From Bacteroides caecigallinarum (lineage in GTDB: Bacteria; Bacteroidota; Bacteroidia; Bacteroidales; Bacteroidaceae): DNA of 57,625 nucleotides. This document shows positions 15,269 to 24,040 of this stretch, piece after piece (the first letter of the stretch is position 1; the number at the start of each line of letters is the position of its first letter). The position numbers and the translations under genes were made by a program. The stretch lies in assembly GCF_021530995.1 (NCBI RefSeq), contig NZ_JADYTF010000005.1, forward strand, positions 1-57,625, written 5' to 3'. The notes under the pieces are model-generated. The model saw only the letters and a program-made list of their open reading frames with translations. It did not search any database and was not told the DNA's origin.

Positions 15269-16960
15269 TTAATCGTAAAATCCTCTTTCCCGTAAAGTTT
15301 GCTCAATTTGACGAGTTTCCTTTTTGTTTATACCTGCTGCAATAGCCTTACGTAACCATTTGTCTGCTTGGGTATCTTCGTTTCGCCCTAAATACCATTT
15401 AGCCAATAAGCAATAATATTCTTCATGTCCGGTGTTTGCTTGATTTTCTATCATACGCATTGTATTTACCAAGCCAAAATCTCCAGAACTTATCTTTTTT
15501 TCTATGAGTCTTTCTGCTTCATGTCGTTTCCCTGTGAGCAGACTCTTAGCCAGCCATTTATCCGCTTGCTTATTTTGTTGGGTTGAGAAATAATATTCCG
15601 CCAAAGGGAAATAAGCATAAGCATAGCCTTCATCTGCCAGTTGGAGCAGAGCATTTTCTTTGTTTTTCCCCTGAAGTTTCATGGCTTTCTGAAAGCGTTC
15701 TTCTTTCGTTTCCACTTCTACGGCTATAGAATCCGAAGAAGCCGTATCAGTCTCTGGTGCCGTTGTTGCTATAGAGTCTGGCGAGTCATGAGTTTCTTCA
15801 ATAACTTCTGCAACCGCAATCGAATCTTGAGGGAACATTATATCTGGCTTGATATCCTGCTTGTTGATTGATTTTACAATCAGAAATACGCAGATGATCA
15901 GCGCACATGTGCTTGCTCCTATAATAGGCTTCTTATATTTCCCCCAGAAATTAGGAGTGGAATGAGGATGTAAAGGTTCCTTTTCTTTTCTTTCTATTTG
16001 TGGTTTGGTTGTCGGAGAAACTTCTTGAGGAATTTTCTGACTTTTCATGCCAGTTAATTCTTGTAAGAATGCTTCCACGCTCTGCGGCCTGTCTTTCTTC
16101 ATGGGTGACATGGCTTTGGCTATGCAGGCTATCAATGAGTTGCTGACTTGATGCTTTTGCAACTCGTATGCTGGAAAACCTTCATTCAAGATTTCATCGG
16201 CTTTGAGAGGAGGGACACCCGTCAGCATCTTGAACAAGGTCGCTCCAAAGGCATATACATCCATGGTTACAGGAAAATCCTTGCCTTCGTGATAGTTGGC
16301 TTGTTCAATGGGGGCATAGCCGGGAGTGCCGTTTCCTACACTTGTGCTTGATTCTGGTTCTCCGTTCTTGTCGTATTGTTTAGACAAGCCGAAGTCAATG
16401 AGTACAATATCCCCATTCTTACGGAGCATGATGTTCCCCGGCTTTAAGTCTAAGTGTAGCATCTTGTGGGTGTGCATATAGGAGAGGGCTGCGCCTATCT
16501 GCTTGGCTTGTTTAAGAGCTTCAGATTCGGGTATACCTTGATATGGTTTGATATATTTGTCCAGACTTCCTCCATCTACATATTCCATGGCATAGTAGAC
16601 AGTCTTGTTGGCTTCGAAGAATTCCAATACTTTTACAATGTTGGGGTGATGTAGTTTGCTTAGATTCTCCGCTTCGCGAGCAAATTTCTTCTTATAATTG
16701 GCATAGAGTCCTCCTTGGCTTCCTGTAGTCACGGTGTTCTCCGTGCGCCCGTTGATGTCGCGCATGAAGAATTCCTTGACGGCTACCTGCATGGTGGTTT
16801 CCAGTTCACCTAACGCGCCGTGTACTTTTACTTGGGTTGTGGCCAGATAAGTGATGCCGAATGTGCCCTGCCCCAGCACCTTTTTAATGGTGTAGGAGTA
16901 GGATTTGCCTTGCAGGACAGTGCCTATGGTTAATGTATTTTCGTTCATATTGCTTTTCAT
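15269..16960 (-). CDS. Ser/Thr protein kinase with transmembrane segment and SEL1-like C-terminus
   Basis: 563 residues. Hanks-type kinase domain at about 15-305: glycine loop LGQGTFGITYLA, catalytic lysine in VAVKEFF, catalytic loop HLDLKPGNIML, DFG in LIDFGLSK, and GYAPIEQ for the APE motif. The HRD arginine is replaced by leucine, so it is a non-RD kinase that may not need activation-loop phosphorylation. A transmembrane helix (about 345-365) separates a periplasmic C-terminus with SEL1-like repeats (about 425-560). It probably senses envelope proteins and signals inward. Its ATG overlaps the stop of the upstream zinc-ribbon gene (ATGA), so translation is coupled. Its kinase domain is nearly the same as that of the 17773-20040 gene. 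Confidence 0.9.
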   Translation of the reverse strand: MKSNMNENTLTIGTVLQGKSYSYTIKKVLGQGTFGITYLATTQVKVHGALGELETTMQVAVKEFFMRDINGRTENTVTTGSQGGLYANYKKKFAREAENLSKLHHPNIVKVLEFFEANKTVYYAMEYVDGGSLDKYIKPYQGIPESEALKQAKQIGAALSYMHTHKMLHLDLKPGNIMLRKNGDIVLIDFGLSKQYDKNGEPESSTSVGNGTPGYAPIEQANYHEGKDFPVTMDVYAFGATLFKMLTGVPPLKADEILNEGFPAYELQKHQVSNSLIACIAKAMSPMKKDRPQSVEAFLQELTGMKSQKIPQEVSPTTKPQIERKEKEPLHPHSTPNFWGKYKKPIIGASTCALIICVFLIVKSINKQDIKPDIMFPQDSIAVAEVIEETHDSPDSIATTAPETDTASSDSIAVEVETKEERFQKAMKLQGKNKENALLQLADEGYAYAYFPLAEYYFSTQQNKQADKWLAKSLLTGKRHEAERLIEKKISSGDFGLVNTMRMIENQANTGHEEYYCLLAKWYLGRNEDTQADKWLRKAIAAGINKKETRQIEQTLRERGFYD

Positions 16961-17319
16961 TTTATTTTTGGTATTTGGGGCGGATAATTTTCATTGAGCT
17001 CATCGGTACAGTCTTTTATGTCGGGAATGGGCAACCCTGATGGTCTTTGTAAATCATAAATATTGGCCAGATTCTCAGGCTTTGCTCCACATGAGGAGCA
17101 GAAGCTTATATGAGAGATGTGATTGTAGCCAGAGTACGTATTGCTGCATTCCCAATACCGGTAGATTGACTTGCAGACCACACGGCAGACAATCTAGGTG
17201 CAACCACAGATGTCGCATTGCAGGTCGTCTTTGTCGCTGATGTTTCTGCGGTCCCGATAGATGGGCACACGAGCATAATAGTTATTGATGTCAAAAGAAG
17301 GTTCATCTCTGCTTCTCAT
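16957..17319 (-). pseudogene. small zinc-ribbon protein interrupted by an in-frame TAG
   Basis: From ATG 17319 one frame runs 120 codons to TGA 16957, broken only by TAG at codon 42 (17194-17196). Before the stop is DKDDLQCDICGC; after it IVCRVVCKS and later FCSSCGAKP, so the cysteine pairs of a zinc-ribbon-like fold lie on both sides. This fits a nonsense mutation in a recently intact gene. The downstream part could restart at GTG 17181 (74 residues). The TGA overlaps the kinase ATG, and translation coupling to the kinase may be the reason the frame stays open. Function unknown; zinc ribbons are also present in both FHA proteins of the locus. Confidence 0.75.
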
Positions 17320-17355
17320 TATGTACCTCTAACACTTCTTCCTTGAGTCATAGCT

Positions 17356-17745
17356 TTAAGAGTTTGTTTGTAAAGGTTCGTTATCTAATGAATAATTTAA
17401 ATCTGCAAAATAATCTGTCTCTGACGAATAATACGCAGTCAAAGAAGGGATATCAACCATCAGGGAATCATCTTCGAAAACATATTCTGTCGATTGACTA
17501 TCTTCTTCATAAGAAGATTCGTTCATATCAATGTACATTCTAAGTGTACCACGTTCAATATCTATTGTTCCTTGCATCTCGGATAACATCATCGGTATAT
17601 CATCTTCATATAATATTCCTTCCATTATTTCAGTATCATTGTCTTCCTCATCTATAGCAGTGACTGTCGCTTCTGTTTCCTTCCCATCCGAATCCGTGAT
17701 GGTAATTATCATGTTTTCCTCTTTATCATTCATTGTGCATTTCAT
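17356..17745 (-). CDS. hypothetical acidic protein of the kinase locus
   Basis: 129 residues (125 or 118 if translation begins at the Met 5 or Met 12 ATG). Very acidic, rich in D, E, S and T (for example TAIDEEDNDTEIMEG and MNESSYEEDSQSTEY), with no signal peptide, no membrane helix and no domain I recognise. It lies 27 bp after the kinase gene upstream and 36 bp before the zinc-ribbon pseudogene. The many Ser/Thr residues in acidic surroundings would suit a kinase substrate; that is only inference. Confidence 0.6.
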   Translation of the reverse strand: MKCTMNDKEENMIITITDSDGKETEATVTAIDEEDNDTEIMEGILYEDDIPMMLSEMQGTIDIERGTLRMYIDMNESSYEEDSQSTEYVFEDDSLMVDIPSLTAYYSSETDYFADLNYSLDNEPLQTNS

Positions 17746-17772
17746 GTTACAAGTGAAAACAATTGTTCATGA

Positions 17773-20040
17773 TTACTCTTTGCTAGAAATTACTACAGGG
17801 CGAATCATATAGCCATGGAATCTGTAATTTTGAAAAAACTGAGTGTCATATTCTCTACTACTGGATGATACACCTAAATATGTTGCATACCCGTATTCGT
17901 TAGGGAAGCATGTGGATGTCCAATAACTCCCTTGTATGTAAGATGCTCCCTCGGAAAACTCTTTCTTACTTCCTTTCATCACACCAGCTGCCGGCAAGAA
18001 GATGGAATTTCCGTTCGGACCGGTCACCATGGCTCCTTTCATCCCATTATTTTCTGTCCACACCCACGTACATTTCATTTCCAATTCCCTAGTTTCCCAG
18101 ATAGCTGGCATACGCCAGCCTTTTCCCCATTGAGTATAAGCAGCGTCATATTCAGATTCGGAGATGTCGTATACCATAAGATCTTTGTCCCACGGACGGG
18201 GCACCAGTTTGCCTATCTTGAAGCAACTCTCTGTGGTGCCGGCACAATATTTATATGTCTTTGACCAATAGGACTTCTTGGGTTCCACTTCCCCCCATGC
18301 AAAGTAGTCACCCGACTCCCATGGGTTTTCTGCACCAACGTTGCAAGTAGCCCAATCTACCGATAATCCCAAGTCCACTGCTATATGGTTATCTACTTTG
18401 TAATATCCCGGTCGCAAAATCTCATCTTCGGCTGCTTCCGTTTTCTGTGAATCTATGGCATACACCATTGCTGAGTCTGTAAAACATGTATCTTCCACCA
18501 TTATTGTATCCAAAGCATACGTATCCCTGCTTATAGGTGTAAAGGAGCCTGTTTTCCTATCATTGTCATTAAGGCAAGTTATCAGCCATCCTATGAGTAG
18601 GCATGCAGCAAGTACTCCCAGCAACGGCTTCTTATATTTTTGCAGGACATTGGAAATATCGTCCTCTTGCGGAGTGCCGGAAGTCCACAGACCGTCATAG
18701 TCGGGAATCTCTTTCTGTATCATTTCCAGCAGCGGATAGACATCACCATCGAGTGTACCGAAATGATTCCATTTTGTCCCATAATGATATACATCCAATT
18801 TGTTTTCTATTTCCAGGTAGATGTTTTCTCCACCACAAAATCCCTGGCTCTTAACAGCTGGTGATACTTTATAGAGCATCAGTGAATTGATTTTCGAAAT
18901 AAGTATCTCAAATTGTGTGATGCTATAATGACATTCTTGTTTTTTGACAAATTCTCCTTCTATATAACTATCCACTTCAATAGAGTTTCGTGTAAATTTG
19001 GCTTTGAAGCTGCGATATCCAGGGAAGGATGCTTCACAATACGATATGGTAATATCGTTGATGGAGTCATACAGACGGATTCGTTTCCTTATGATTGAGT
19101 TTTCAAGTATTGTATCTTCATCTTTTTTTGTTTCCTCATCCTTATTCAGCAACTTAAGGAATGCTTCTACATTCTGTAACCGTTCTTTCTTAAGTACCGC
19201 CATAGCTTTAGCTATGCTGGCTATCACAGCATTACTTATCCCGTGCTTTTGTAACTCGTATGCAGGGAAACCTTCGTTTAATATTTCAGGAGCTTCCGGT
19301 GGGCGCATTCCTGTCAACATTTTGAAGAGCGTGGCACCAAGCGCATACACGTCCATCGTAACAGGGAATCCCTTGCCTTCGTGGTAGTTGGCCTGCTCCA
19401 GAGGTGCGTAGCCGGGCGTGCCGCTGCCTACTGAGGTGCTAGACTCCGGTTCCCCGTTTTCATCGTATTGCTTGGACAAACCGAAGTCGATTAATACAGC
19501 ATCCTTATTCAGCCGTAGCATCACGTTACCCGGCTTTAAATCCAGGTGGAGCATTTTATGGGCATGCATATAGGCTAGGGCTTCACCTATCTGCCTGATG
19601 TATTTGATACTTTCTTCCTCCGACAGGCCCTTTTTCTCTATAATGTAGCTGTCCAGGCTACCTCCTTCTACGTACTCCATGGCATAGTATACGGTGTTGT
19701 TCGCTTCGAAATACTCAAGCACCTTAACGATGTTCGGGTGATGCAACTTGCTGAGGTTCTCTGCTTCACGAGCAAACTTCTGACGGTAGTTGGAATAGAG
19801 ACCACCTTTGCTTCCAGTAGTTACGGTGTTCTCCTCGCGCCCGTTAATGTCGCGCATGAAGAATTCCTTAATGGCTACCTGCATGGTGGTTTCCAACTCG
19901 CCCAGTGCTCCGGCCACCTTCACACGGGTAGTGGCGAGGTATGTGATGCCGAATGTGCCCTGACCCAGCACCTTTTTAATGGTGTAGATGTAGGACTTGC
20001 CTCGCAGGACAGTGCCTATGGTTAATGTGTTTTCGTTCAT
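17773..20040 (-). CDS. Ser/Thr protein kinase with Fib_succ-type C-terminal domain
   Basis: 755 residues. Kinase domain at about 10-300 (LGQGTFGITYLA, VAIKEFFM, HLDLKPGNVML, LIDFGLSK, GYAPLEQ), again with HLD in place of HRD. An unrecognised region (about 315-465) with SYCEASFPGYRSFKAKF and FGTLDGDVYPLLEMI follows. A transmembrane helix at about 480-500 (LLGVLAACLLIGWLI) leads to a periplasmic domain of the Fibrobacter major paralogous type (VDLGLSVDWATCNVGAENP, GDYFAWGEVEPK, WRMPAIWE). Such domains are surface or ligand-binding modules in Bacteroidetes. Probably a sensor kinase. The kinase part is a close paralogue of the 15269-16960 gene, which suggests duplication with exchange of the sensor half. 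Confidence 0.9.
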   Translation of the reverse strand: MNENTLTIGTVLRGKSYIYTIKKVLGQGTFGITYLATTRVKVAGALGELETTMQVAIKEFFMRDINGREENTVTTGSKGGLYSNYRQKFAREAENLSKLHHPNIVKVLEYFEANNTVYYAMEYVEGGSLDSYIIEKKGLSEEESIKYIRQIGEALAYMHAHKMLHLDLKPGNVMLRLNKDAVLIDFGLSKQYDENGEPESSTSVGSGTPGYAPLEQANYHEGKGFPVTMDVYALGATLFKMLTGMRPPEAPEILNEGFPAYELQKHGISNAVIASIAKAMAVLKKERLQNVEAFLKLLNKDEETKKDEDTILENSIIRKRIRLYDSINDITISYCEASFPGYRSFKAKFTRNSIEVDSYIEGEFVKKQECHYSITQFEILISKINSLMLYKVSPAVKSQGFCGGENIYLEIENKLDVYHYGTKWNHFGTLDGDVYPLLEMIQKEIPDYDGLWTSGTPQEDDISNVLQKYKKPLLGVLAACLLIGWLITCLNDNDRKTGSFTPISRDTYALDTIMVEDTCFTDSAMVYAIDSQKTEAAEDEILRPGYYKVDNHIAVDLGLSVDWATCNVGAENPWESGDYFAWGEVEPKKSYWSKTYKYCAGTTESCFKIGKLVPRPWDKDLMVYDISESEYDAAYTQWGKGWRMPAIWETRELEMKCTWVWTENNGMKGAMVTGPNGNSIFLPAAGVMKGSKKEFSEGASYIQGSYWTSTCFPNEYGYATYLGVSSSSREYDTQFFQNYRFHGYMIRPVVISSKE

Positions 20041-20085
20041 TGTATTAAAATGATTGATAGTTTATCCGTCAAATGCGAAGTCTTG

Positions 20086-21843
20086 CTAGACATATCTTAA
20101 TATGTTTCCTTCCTTGTCTATATAGGCTGCGGTTCCAGGTTTTATGCGAACAAGGGCTTCTCCATTTTTGAAAGGTAGAACCAATTCATAGATAAAATCA
20201 ATAACAATTTGATTTTTCTTATTTATGAAACCTGTTTTCCCGTTAAATTGTACACCAGCCAATCCTTCTGAAAAATTCATCGCTAATTCATATTTAAATG
20301 GAATAATCACATTGTCTTGTTTGTCAACAAACCCCCATTTCCCATTTTGTTGTACGGCTATTAACCCTTCGGAATATCCTTCCGATGAATAATCTATATC
20401 TTCATATTTAATTGGAACAATTAAGTTTCCATGATTGTCATACATCCCTTTGTGCGAGTTAAGACCTACTATGATTATATTTCCATATTGATAGGTTTCA
20501 TCGTATGTTTTCAATGGAACAATTTCTTTTCCGGTTTTGTCTATAAAACCTAGTTTTTCACCTAACTTGACTTCTCCTATTCCGTATTTGAAGGAACTGC
20601 AGTCATCGTATTGGCAAGGAATGACTTCTTCTCTTTTCTCATTAATATATCCGTATTTTCCATTCCGTCTTACAACAGCCATACCCTCAAAGAATTTGTA
20701 AATTTTTTCGTACTCTATTTGCTCTGTTTGTACATTTGAGCTGGAAAGCAATTCGGATGTATCGGTTAATTCGTCTATCGTTTGTAAAGGTTTGTCAATT
20801 GAATTTATAGATATGAATATACATACAATCAGTATACATATACTGATTCCAACGATAAGTCTCTTATTTTTTCCCAAAAAGCTAATCGTAGACTTGCTGT
20901 TAGAAAGAATCTCTTTTTCGTATTTATATTGAGTAGAATGGTCTCTATTCATTACGTCAATAACGGTTACATCTTCGTCATGACTTGAATCCGCTTGCTC
21001 CTCCTTCTCATTCAAGAGTGCTTCGAACTTATCTAATGTCACTCGTTCTGTCCGCTTGGACTGCATGGCTGCCAACACAGCCTTCCCCATACGTGGAGAG
21101 AGATGACTCACATTCAAACTCTGTTCGCCCAAGACGATAGACTCAGGAGGTGTGTTCCCAGTCAGCAAGAAGTATAAGGTAGCACCTATGGCATAGACAT
21201 CCGTTTCGGGGGAAAAGGCTTTTATACCCTCTGTCATATATTGTTCGGGCGGAGCATATCCCTTGCTTCTACCTATCGGGGTAGTGGAAGTTTCGCCTCC
21301 TTCTTCGTCGTATTGTTTGGCAAGGCCAAAGTCGGCAAGGATGGCTTCTCCGTGAGCTGTGGTCAGAATATTGGCCGGCTTGATGTCCAGGTGGCAGATG
21401 TGTTGCCCGTGAAGATAGCGCAAGGCATCCGCTACCTGAAGGATGTAATTCACCGCCCGTGCTTCGGATAAAGGCCCTTTTTCATCTACCTGTTGCTTCA
21501 ACGAGGCTCCTTCGGCATACTCCATGACGTAGTAGGAGGTGTTGTTCTCTTGAAACACGTCAATGACGGGGATGATATGGGGATGTTTCAGTCTGGCCAA
21601 GGTGCGCGCTTCTTTCTCGAACTTGTCCCTGTAGCGTTGCACCATTTCCCGGCTGCTTTGGGTTCCCATGGTGACATGGGTGGAGCCTTCCGCCCGTTCG
21701 CAATAGTCCTTCATGAAAAATTCCTTGATGGCGACCGTGCGCCCCAAGGAAGTTTGGACGGCCCGGTACGTGATGCCGAAACCGCCCTGGCCTAAGATGC
21801 TTTCTATCTTGTATCGTCCGTTTTGTAAGGAGGTGAGTTCCAT
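20086..21843 (-). CDS. Ser/Thr protein kinase with WG-repeat C-terminus
   Basis: 585 residues. Kinase domain at about 5-270 (LGQGGFGITYRAV, VAIKEFFMK, HLDIKPANIL, LADFGLAKQYD, YAPPEQ), with HLD in place of HRD. It lacks the extra loop before the catalytic lysine found in the other three kinases. One transmembrane helix (about 330-350, KRLIVGISICILIVCIFI) precedes five or so WG repeats (about 385-580; GKYGYINEKREEVIPCQYDD, GKWGFVDKQDNVIIPFKYE), which fold as beta hairpins and probably face the periplasm. Lies 10 bp after the PP2C gene, a kinase/phosphatase pair. Confidence 0.92.
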   Translation of the reverse strand: MELTSLQNGRYKIESILGQGGFGITYRAVQTSLGRTVAIKEFFMKDYCERAEGSTHVTMGTQSSREMVQRYRDKFEKEARTLARLKHPHIIPVIDVFQENNTSYYVMEYAEGASLKQQVDEKGPLSEARAVNYILQVADALRYLHGQHICHLDIKPANILTTAHGEAILADFGLAKQYDEEGGETSTTPIGRSKGYAPPEQYMTEGIKAFSPETDVYAIGATLYFLLTGNTPPESIVLGEQSLNVSHLSPRMGKAVLAAMQSKRTERVTLDKFEALLNEKEEQADSSHDEDVTVIDVMNRDHSTQYKYEKEILSNSKSTISFLGKNKRLIVGISICILIVCIFISINSIDKPLQTIDELTDTSELLSSSNVQTEQIEYEKIYKFFEGMAVVRRNGKYGYINEKREEVIPCQYDDCSSFKYGIGEVKLGEKLGFIDKTGKEIVPLKTYDETYQYGNIIIVGLNSHKGMYDNHGNLIVPIKYEDIDYSSEGYSEGLIAVQQNGKWGFVDKQDNVIIPFKYELAMNFSEGLAGVQFNGKTGFINKKNQIVIDFIYELVLPFKNGEALVRIKPGTAAYIDKEGNILRYV

Positions 21844-21852
21844 GGTTCTGTT

Positions 21853-23181
21853 TTATTCGTTGGCTTTTTTGTCGGTCATGTTTTCTATCTTATCTTCATC
21901 ACTTTCTACGATTTCTTCCTCTTCATTGTCGGGGTCGGATGGTTCCGCATGATTTATTGCCTCTTGAACTACTGCTTCATTGGCATTAACCGTCTGCTGG
22001 TTCAGAGAAGTTTCGGCTGGTGGGGTTTGTTCCACTTGTTGTTTTTTAGGCGGTTGTGGATTGGCGGGAGGTACATTTTCTCCCTGCTTGTCATCCACCT
22101 TCTGTTCCGTCCGTGCGGGTTCTTTTTTCCCCGCCTTGTCTTTATCCGCTCCTTTGGCGAAGACTAGAAAATAGAGGGCGATGGCGAATGCTACGATGAG
22201 TGTGACCAGTGCGATGAGTAGGTATCGGGATAGACTGCCCTTCCGGTTGGTTGTTTGTGGAATTTGAACCGGTTTCCCGTCTTTTCCCCCTCCCTCTTCT
22301 TCCTCTTCTGTTTCATCGTGCACTTCAGCCATGATGGGGGTAGGGGCTGACGGAGCTTGAGCCGGTGCTGGTTTCCGTTCCTCCACAGGGTCGGTGACTT
22401 CCAGAATGTGTACGATGATGGCAGTGTGGTTGTCCCGGTTCTCGGAGGTGGCTTGAGTCAGCCGTTTCACTTTTTCTTCATCTGTGCCGGCGGCATCGGA
22501 AAAGTTGTAGCAGATTTGCGGGCTTTCCATGTTCTCCAGCATGCCATCGGAACAGAGGTAGAAATAATCGCCCGGACGGATGTCCGTACTGTGGTACATG
22601 TCGGCTTTGGGACGATGTTCCATATGGGGTTGCATGGCACGGGTGATGACGTTCTTCTGGCGCGAGTGCTTGGCTTCTTCCTCGGTCAGCTCACCGATGG
22701 CTATCAGGTCATTGACCAGCGAGTGGTCTTTGGTTTGGAAGAGGATGCGGGTGTCGGCTGCCGTTTTTCCAGGGCGGATGTGGTACACACGGCTATCGCC
22801 CATGTGGGCAATGGTGCATCCGTTTTTGTGGAGCTTTAAGAATGTCATGGTGGTGCCCATCTTCTTGGCGGCTTCCGTGTCTTTTTCATCTAAGGCGTCA
22901 AAAGCATCGGTAAGGGCTTTTCGGAACATTTCATCGGTGAAATTTCCTTCCGCGTTAAGTTGTGAGTTCTGAATAGACTGCCCCATGGCTTCGCATACGG
23001 TGGCACTGGCCACTTCGCCGGCATCGTGACCTCCCATTCCATCGCAAAGGATAAACGTGCGGTCTGTATCCTTGATACTGTTCGGAAGCGGGAATGTACA
23101 ATCTTCCTGGTGGGGATTACCTTCGGCGTCTTTCCGTTGCCCGTATTCCCAAATCGTATATACTTTCAGTTTATATTTCAT
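21853..23181 (-). CDS. PP2C-family Ser/Thr phosphatase, membrane-anchored
   Basis: 442 residues. PP2C domain at about 10-270 with metal-binding motifs CDGMGGHDAGEVAS, HMGDSRVYHIRPG and CSDGMLENM. It should remove phosphate from Ser/Thr residues set by the four kinases of the locus; it is the only such phosphatase here. An acidic, glycine-rich linker leads to a transmembrane helix (about 320-345, YLLIALVTLIVAFAIALYFL) and then a polar, Pro/Glu/Gln-rich tail of about 100 residues with no fold I can name. The catalytic part should face the cytosol. Lies between the FHA gene and the WG kinase gene. Confidence 0.93.
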   Translation of the reverse strand: MKYKLKVYTIWEYGQRKDAEGNPHQEDCTFPLPNSIKDTDRTFILCDGMGGHDAGEVASATVCEAMGQSIQNSQLNAEGNFTDEMFRKALTDAFDALDEKDTEAAKKMGTTMTFLKLHKNGCTIAHMGDSRVYHIRPGKTAADTRILFQTKDHSLVNDLIAIGELTEEEAKHSRQKNVITRAMQPHMEHRPKADMYHSTDIRPGDYFYLCSDGMLENMESPQICYNFSDAAGTDEEKVKRLTQATSENRDNHTAIIVHILEVTDPVEERKPAPAQAPSAPTPIMAEVHDETEEEEEGGGKDGKPVQIPQTTNRKGSLSRYLLIALVTLIVAFAIALYFLVFAKGADKDKAGKKEPARTEQKVDDKQGENVPPANPQPPKKQQVEQTPPAETSLNQQTVNANEAVVQEAINHAEPSDPDNEEEEIVESDEDKIENMTDKKANE

Positions 23182-23213
23182 AATAATGCTGTTTTAAGTT
23201 GAATGATAATTTT

Positions 23214-23249
23214 AGCCCCCTCCCTTCGGGGGAGGGATGGGGAGGGGCT
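23214..23249. repeat. GC-rich nested hairpin in the FHA-PP2C gap
   Basis: AGCCCC (23214-23219) pairs with GGGGCT (23244-23249); inside, CCTCCC and GGGAGG pair across a TTCG-type loop. This is a dispersed intergenic element common in Bacteroidetes, and could also reduce read-through or protect the transcript. Confidence 0.6.
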
Positions 23250-23262
23250 GCTAAATTCCTAT

Positions 23263-23832
23263 TTATATATCCGTCCCTTCTTCATCGGGAATTTCGAAAC
23301 GTGCTTCTACGTCGGGCAGGCGGATGATGTCACGATGGTTCAAGACGATGCAATCACCAAACTCCAGTTTGTTCTGTCCGATGAAAGTGGCGTTCACTTT
23401 TTCTTTGTACAGAGAGGCGCAATGTACGAAGCCTTTCCCCGGAATTTTTTTGATTTCAATCACCAGATGTTCCCGGCTCATACGTTTCGTCTCGCAAGGT
23501 ATTTGACAAGTGGCTGATGAAGCCGACGCCTTGCGTCCGATGATGTTCTTTCCGGGTTTCAGTTGGAAAGAAAGATGTAAGGACGGGACGAGCAACTTAC
23601 CCAGCGTATAGTTTGGTCCTCCATTGACTTGAGTTTCTTCCGAATAGGAAGTTTTCTCTTTGTCCGGGTATTCGGTTTTCTCCTCCTTGTTTACGATTCT
23701 CTTGAAAGCGGAAAAAGGCGACTTGTTTTTGCAGATGGGGCAAGTCACAGACTTGGATTCGATTCCCGGTTGGTTCTTCACTGAAAGGACACTTCCGCAA
23801 ACCGGACAACCTATTTTTAAAATCTCATTCAT
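23263..23832 (-). CDS. zinc ribbon-FHA domain protein
   Basis: 189 residues. An N-terminal zinc ribbon has C9-x2-C12 and C31-x2-C34 (IGCPVCGS, TCPICKNK). A C-terminal FHA domain (about 90-185) shows the GRK (NIIGRKASA), SREH (RMSREHLVI) and N-A-T-F-I (VNATFIGQ) features that bind phosphothreonine. FHA proteins recruit phosphorylated partners; the kinases and PP2C sit in the same operon, so they probably set and clear the mark it reads. Soluble, no signal peptide. A GC-rich hairpin separates it from PP2C. Confidence 0.9.
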   Translation of the reverse strand: MNEILKIGCPVCGSVLSVKNQPGIESKSVTCPICKNKSPFSAFKRIVNKEEKTEYPDKEKTSYSEETQVNGGPNYTLGKLLVPSLHLSFQLKPGKNIIGRKASASSATCQIPCETKRMSREHLVIEIKKIPGKGFVHCASLYKEKVNATFIGQNKLEFGDCIVLNHRDIIRLPDVEARFEIPDEEGTDI

Positions 23833-24040
23833 ATGTTTATGTTTTTAAGTGAGTGTACAACGTTAAATGATAATTTATCGGGCTGTTTGGATGGCACACT
23901 GATGGTAATTCAATTCTCCTCCTTCCAGGAGGAGGGGAGTTGATTACATTAATTCTTTATTAAATCCAAATCTGTGGTCATCTTGTTTAATCTGTGTCAT
24001 CTGTGTGCCAGTTAAATTCCCATTTATTATAATATATTAT
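23833..24040. repeat. intergenic repeats between the caspase and FHA genes
   Basis: This 208-bp gap has a perfect 8-bp stem hairpin (CTCCTCCT 23916-23923, AGGAGGAG 23927-23934) and an AATCTGTGTCATCTGTGTG element near 23989-24008 of the kind dispersed in many bacterial genomes. No promoter motif was seen, so the FHA gene probably relies on upstream transcription. Confidence 0.5.

Noticed and set aside
17194-17196. TAG read as pyrrolysine or by general amber suppression.
   Set aside because: No pyl genes or other evidence here, and a nonsense mutation is the simpler explanation.
17106-17306. 66-codon open frame overlapping the interrupted zinc-ribbon gene.
   Set aside because: Ser/Thr/Ala-rich out-of-frame reading of the same strand; the frame with paired cysteines and the ATGA overlap is the real one.
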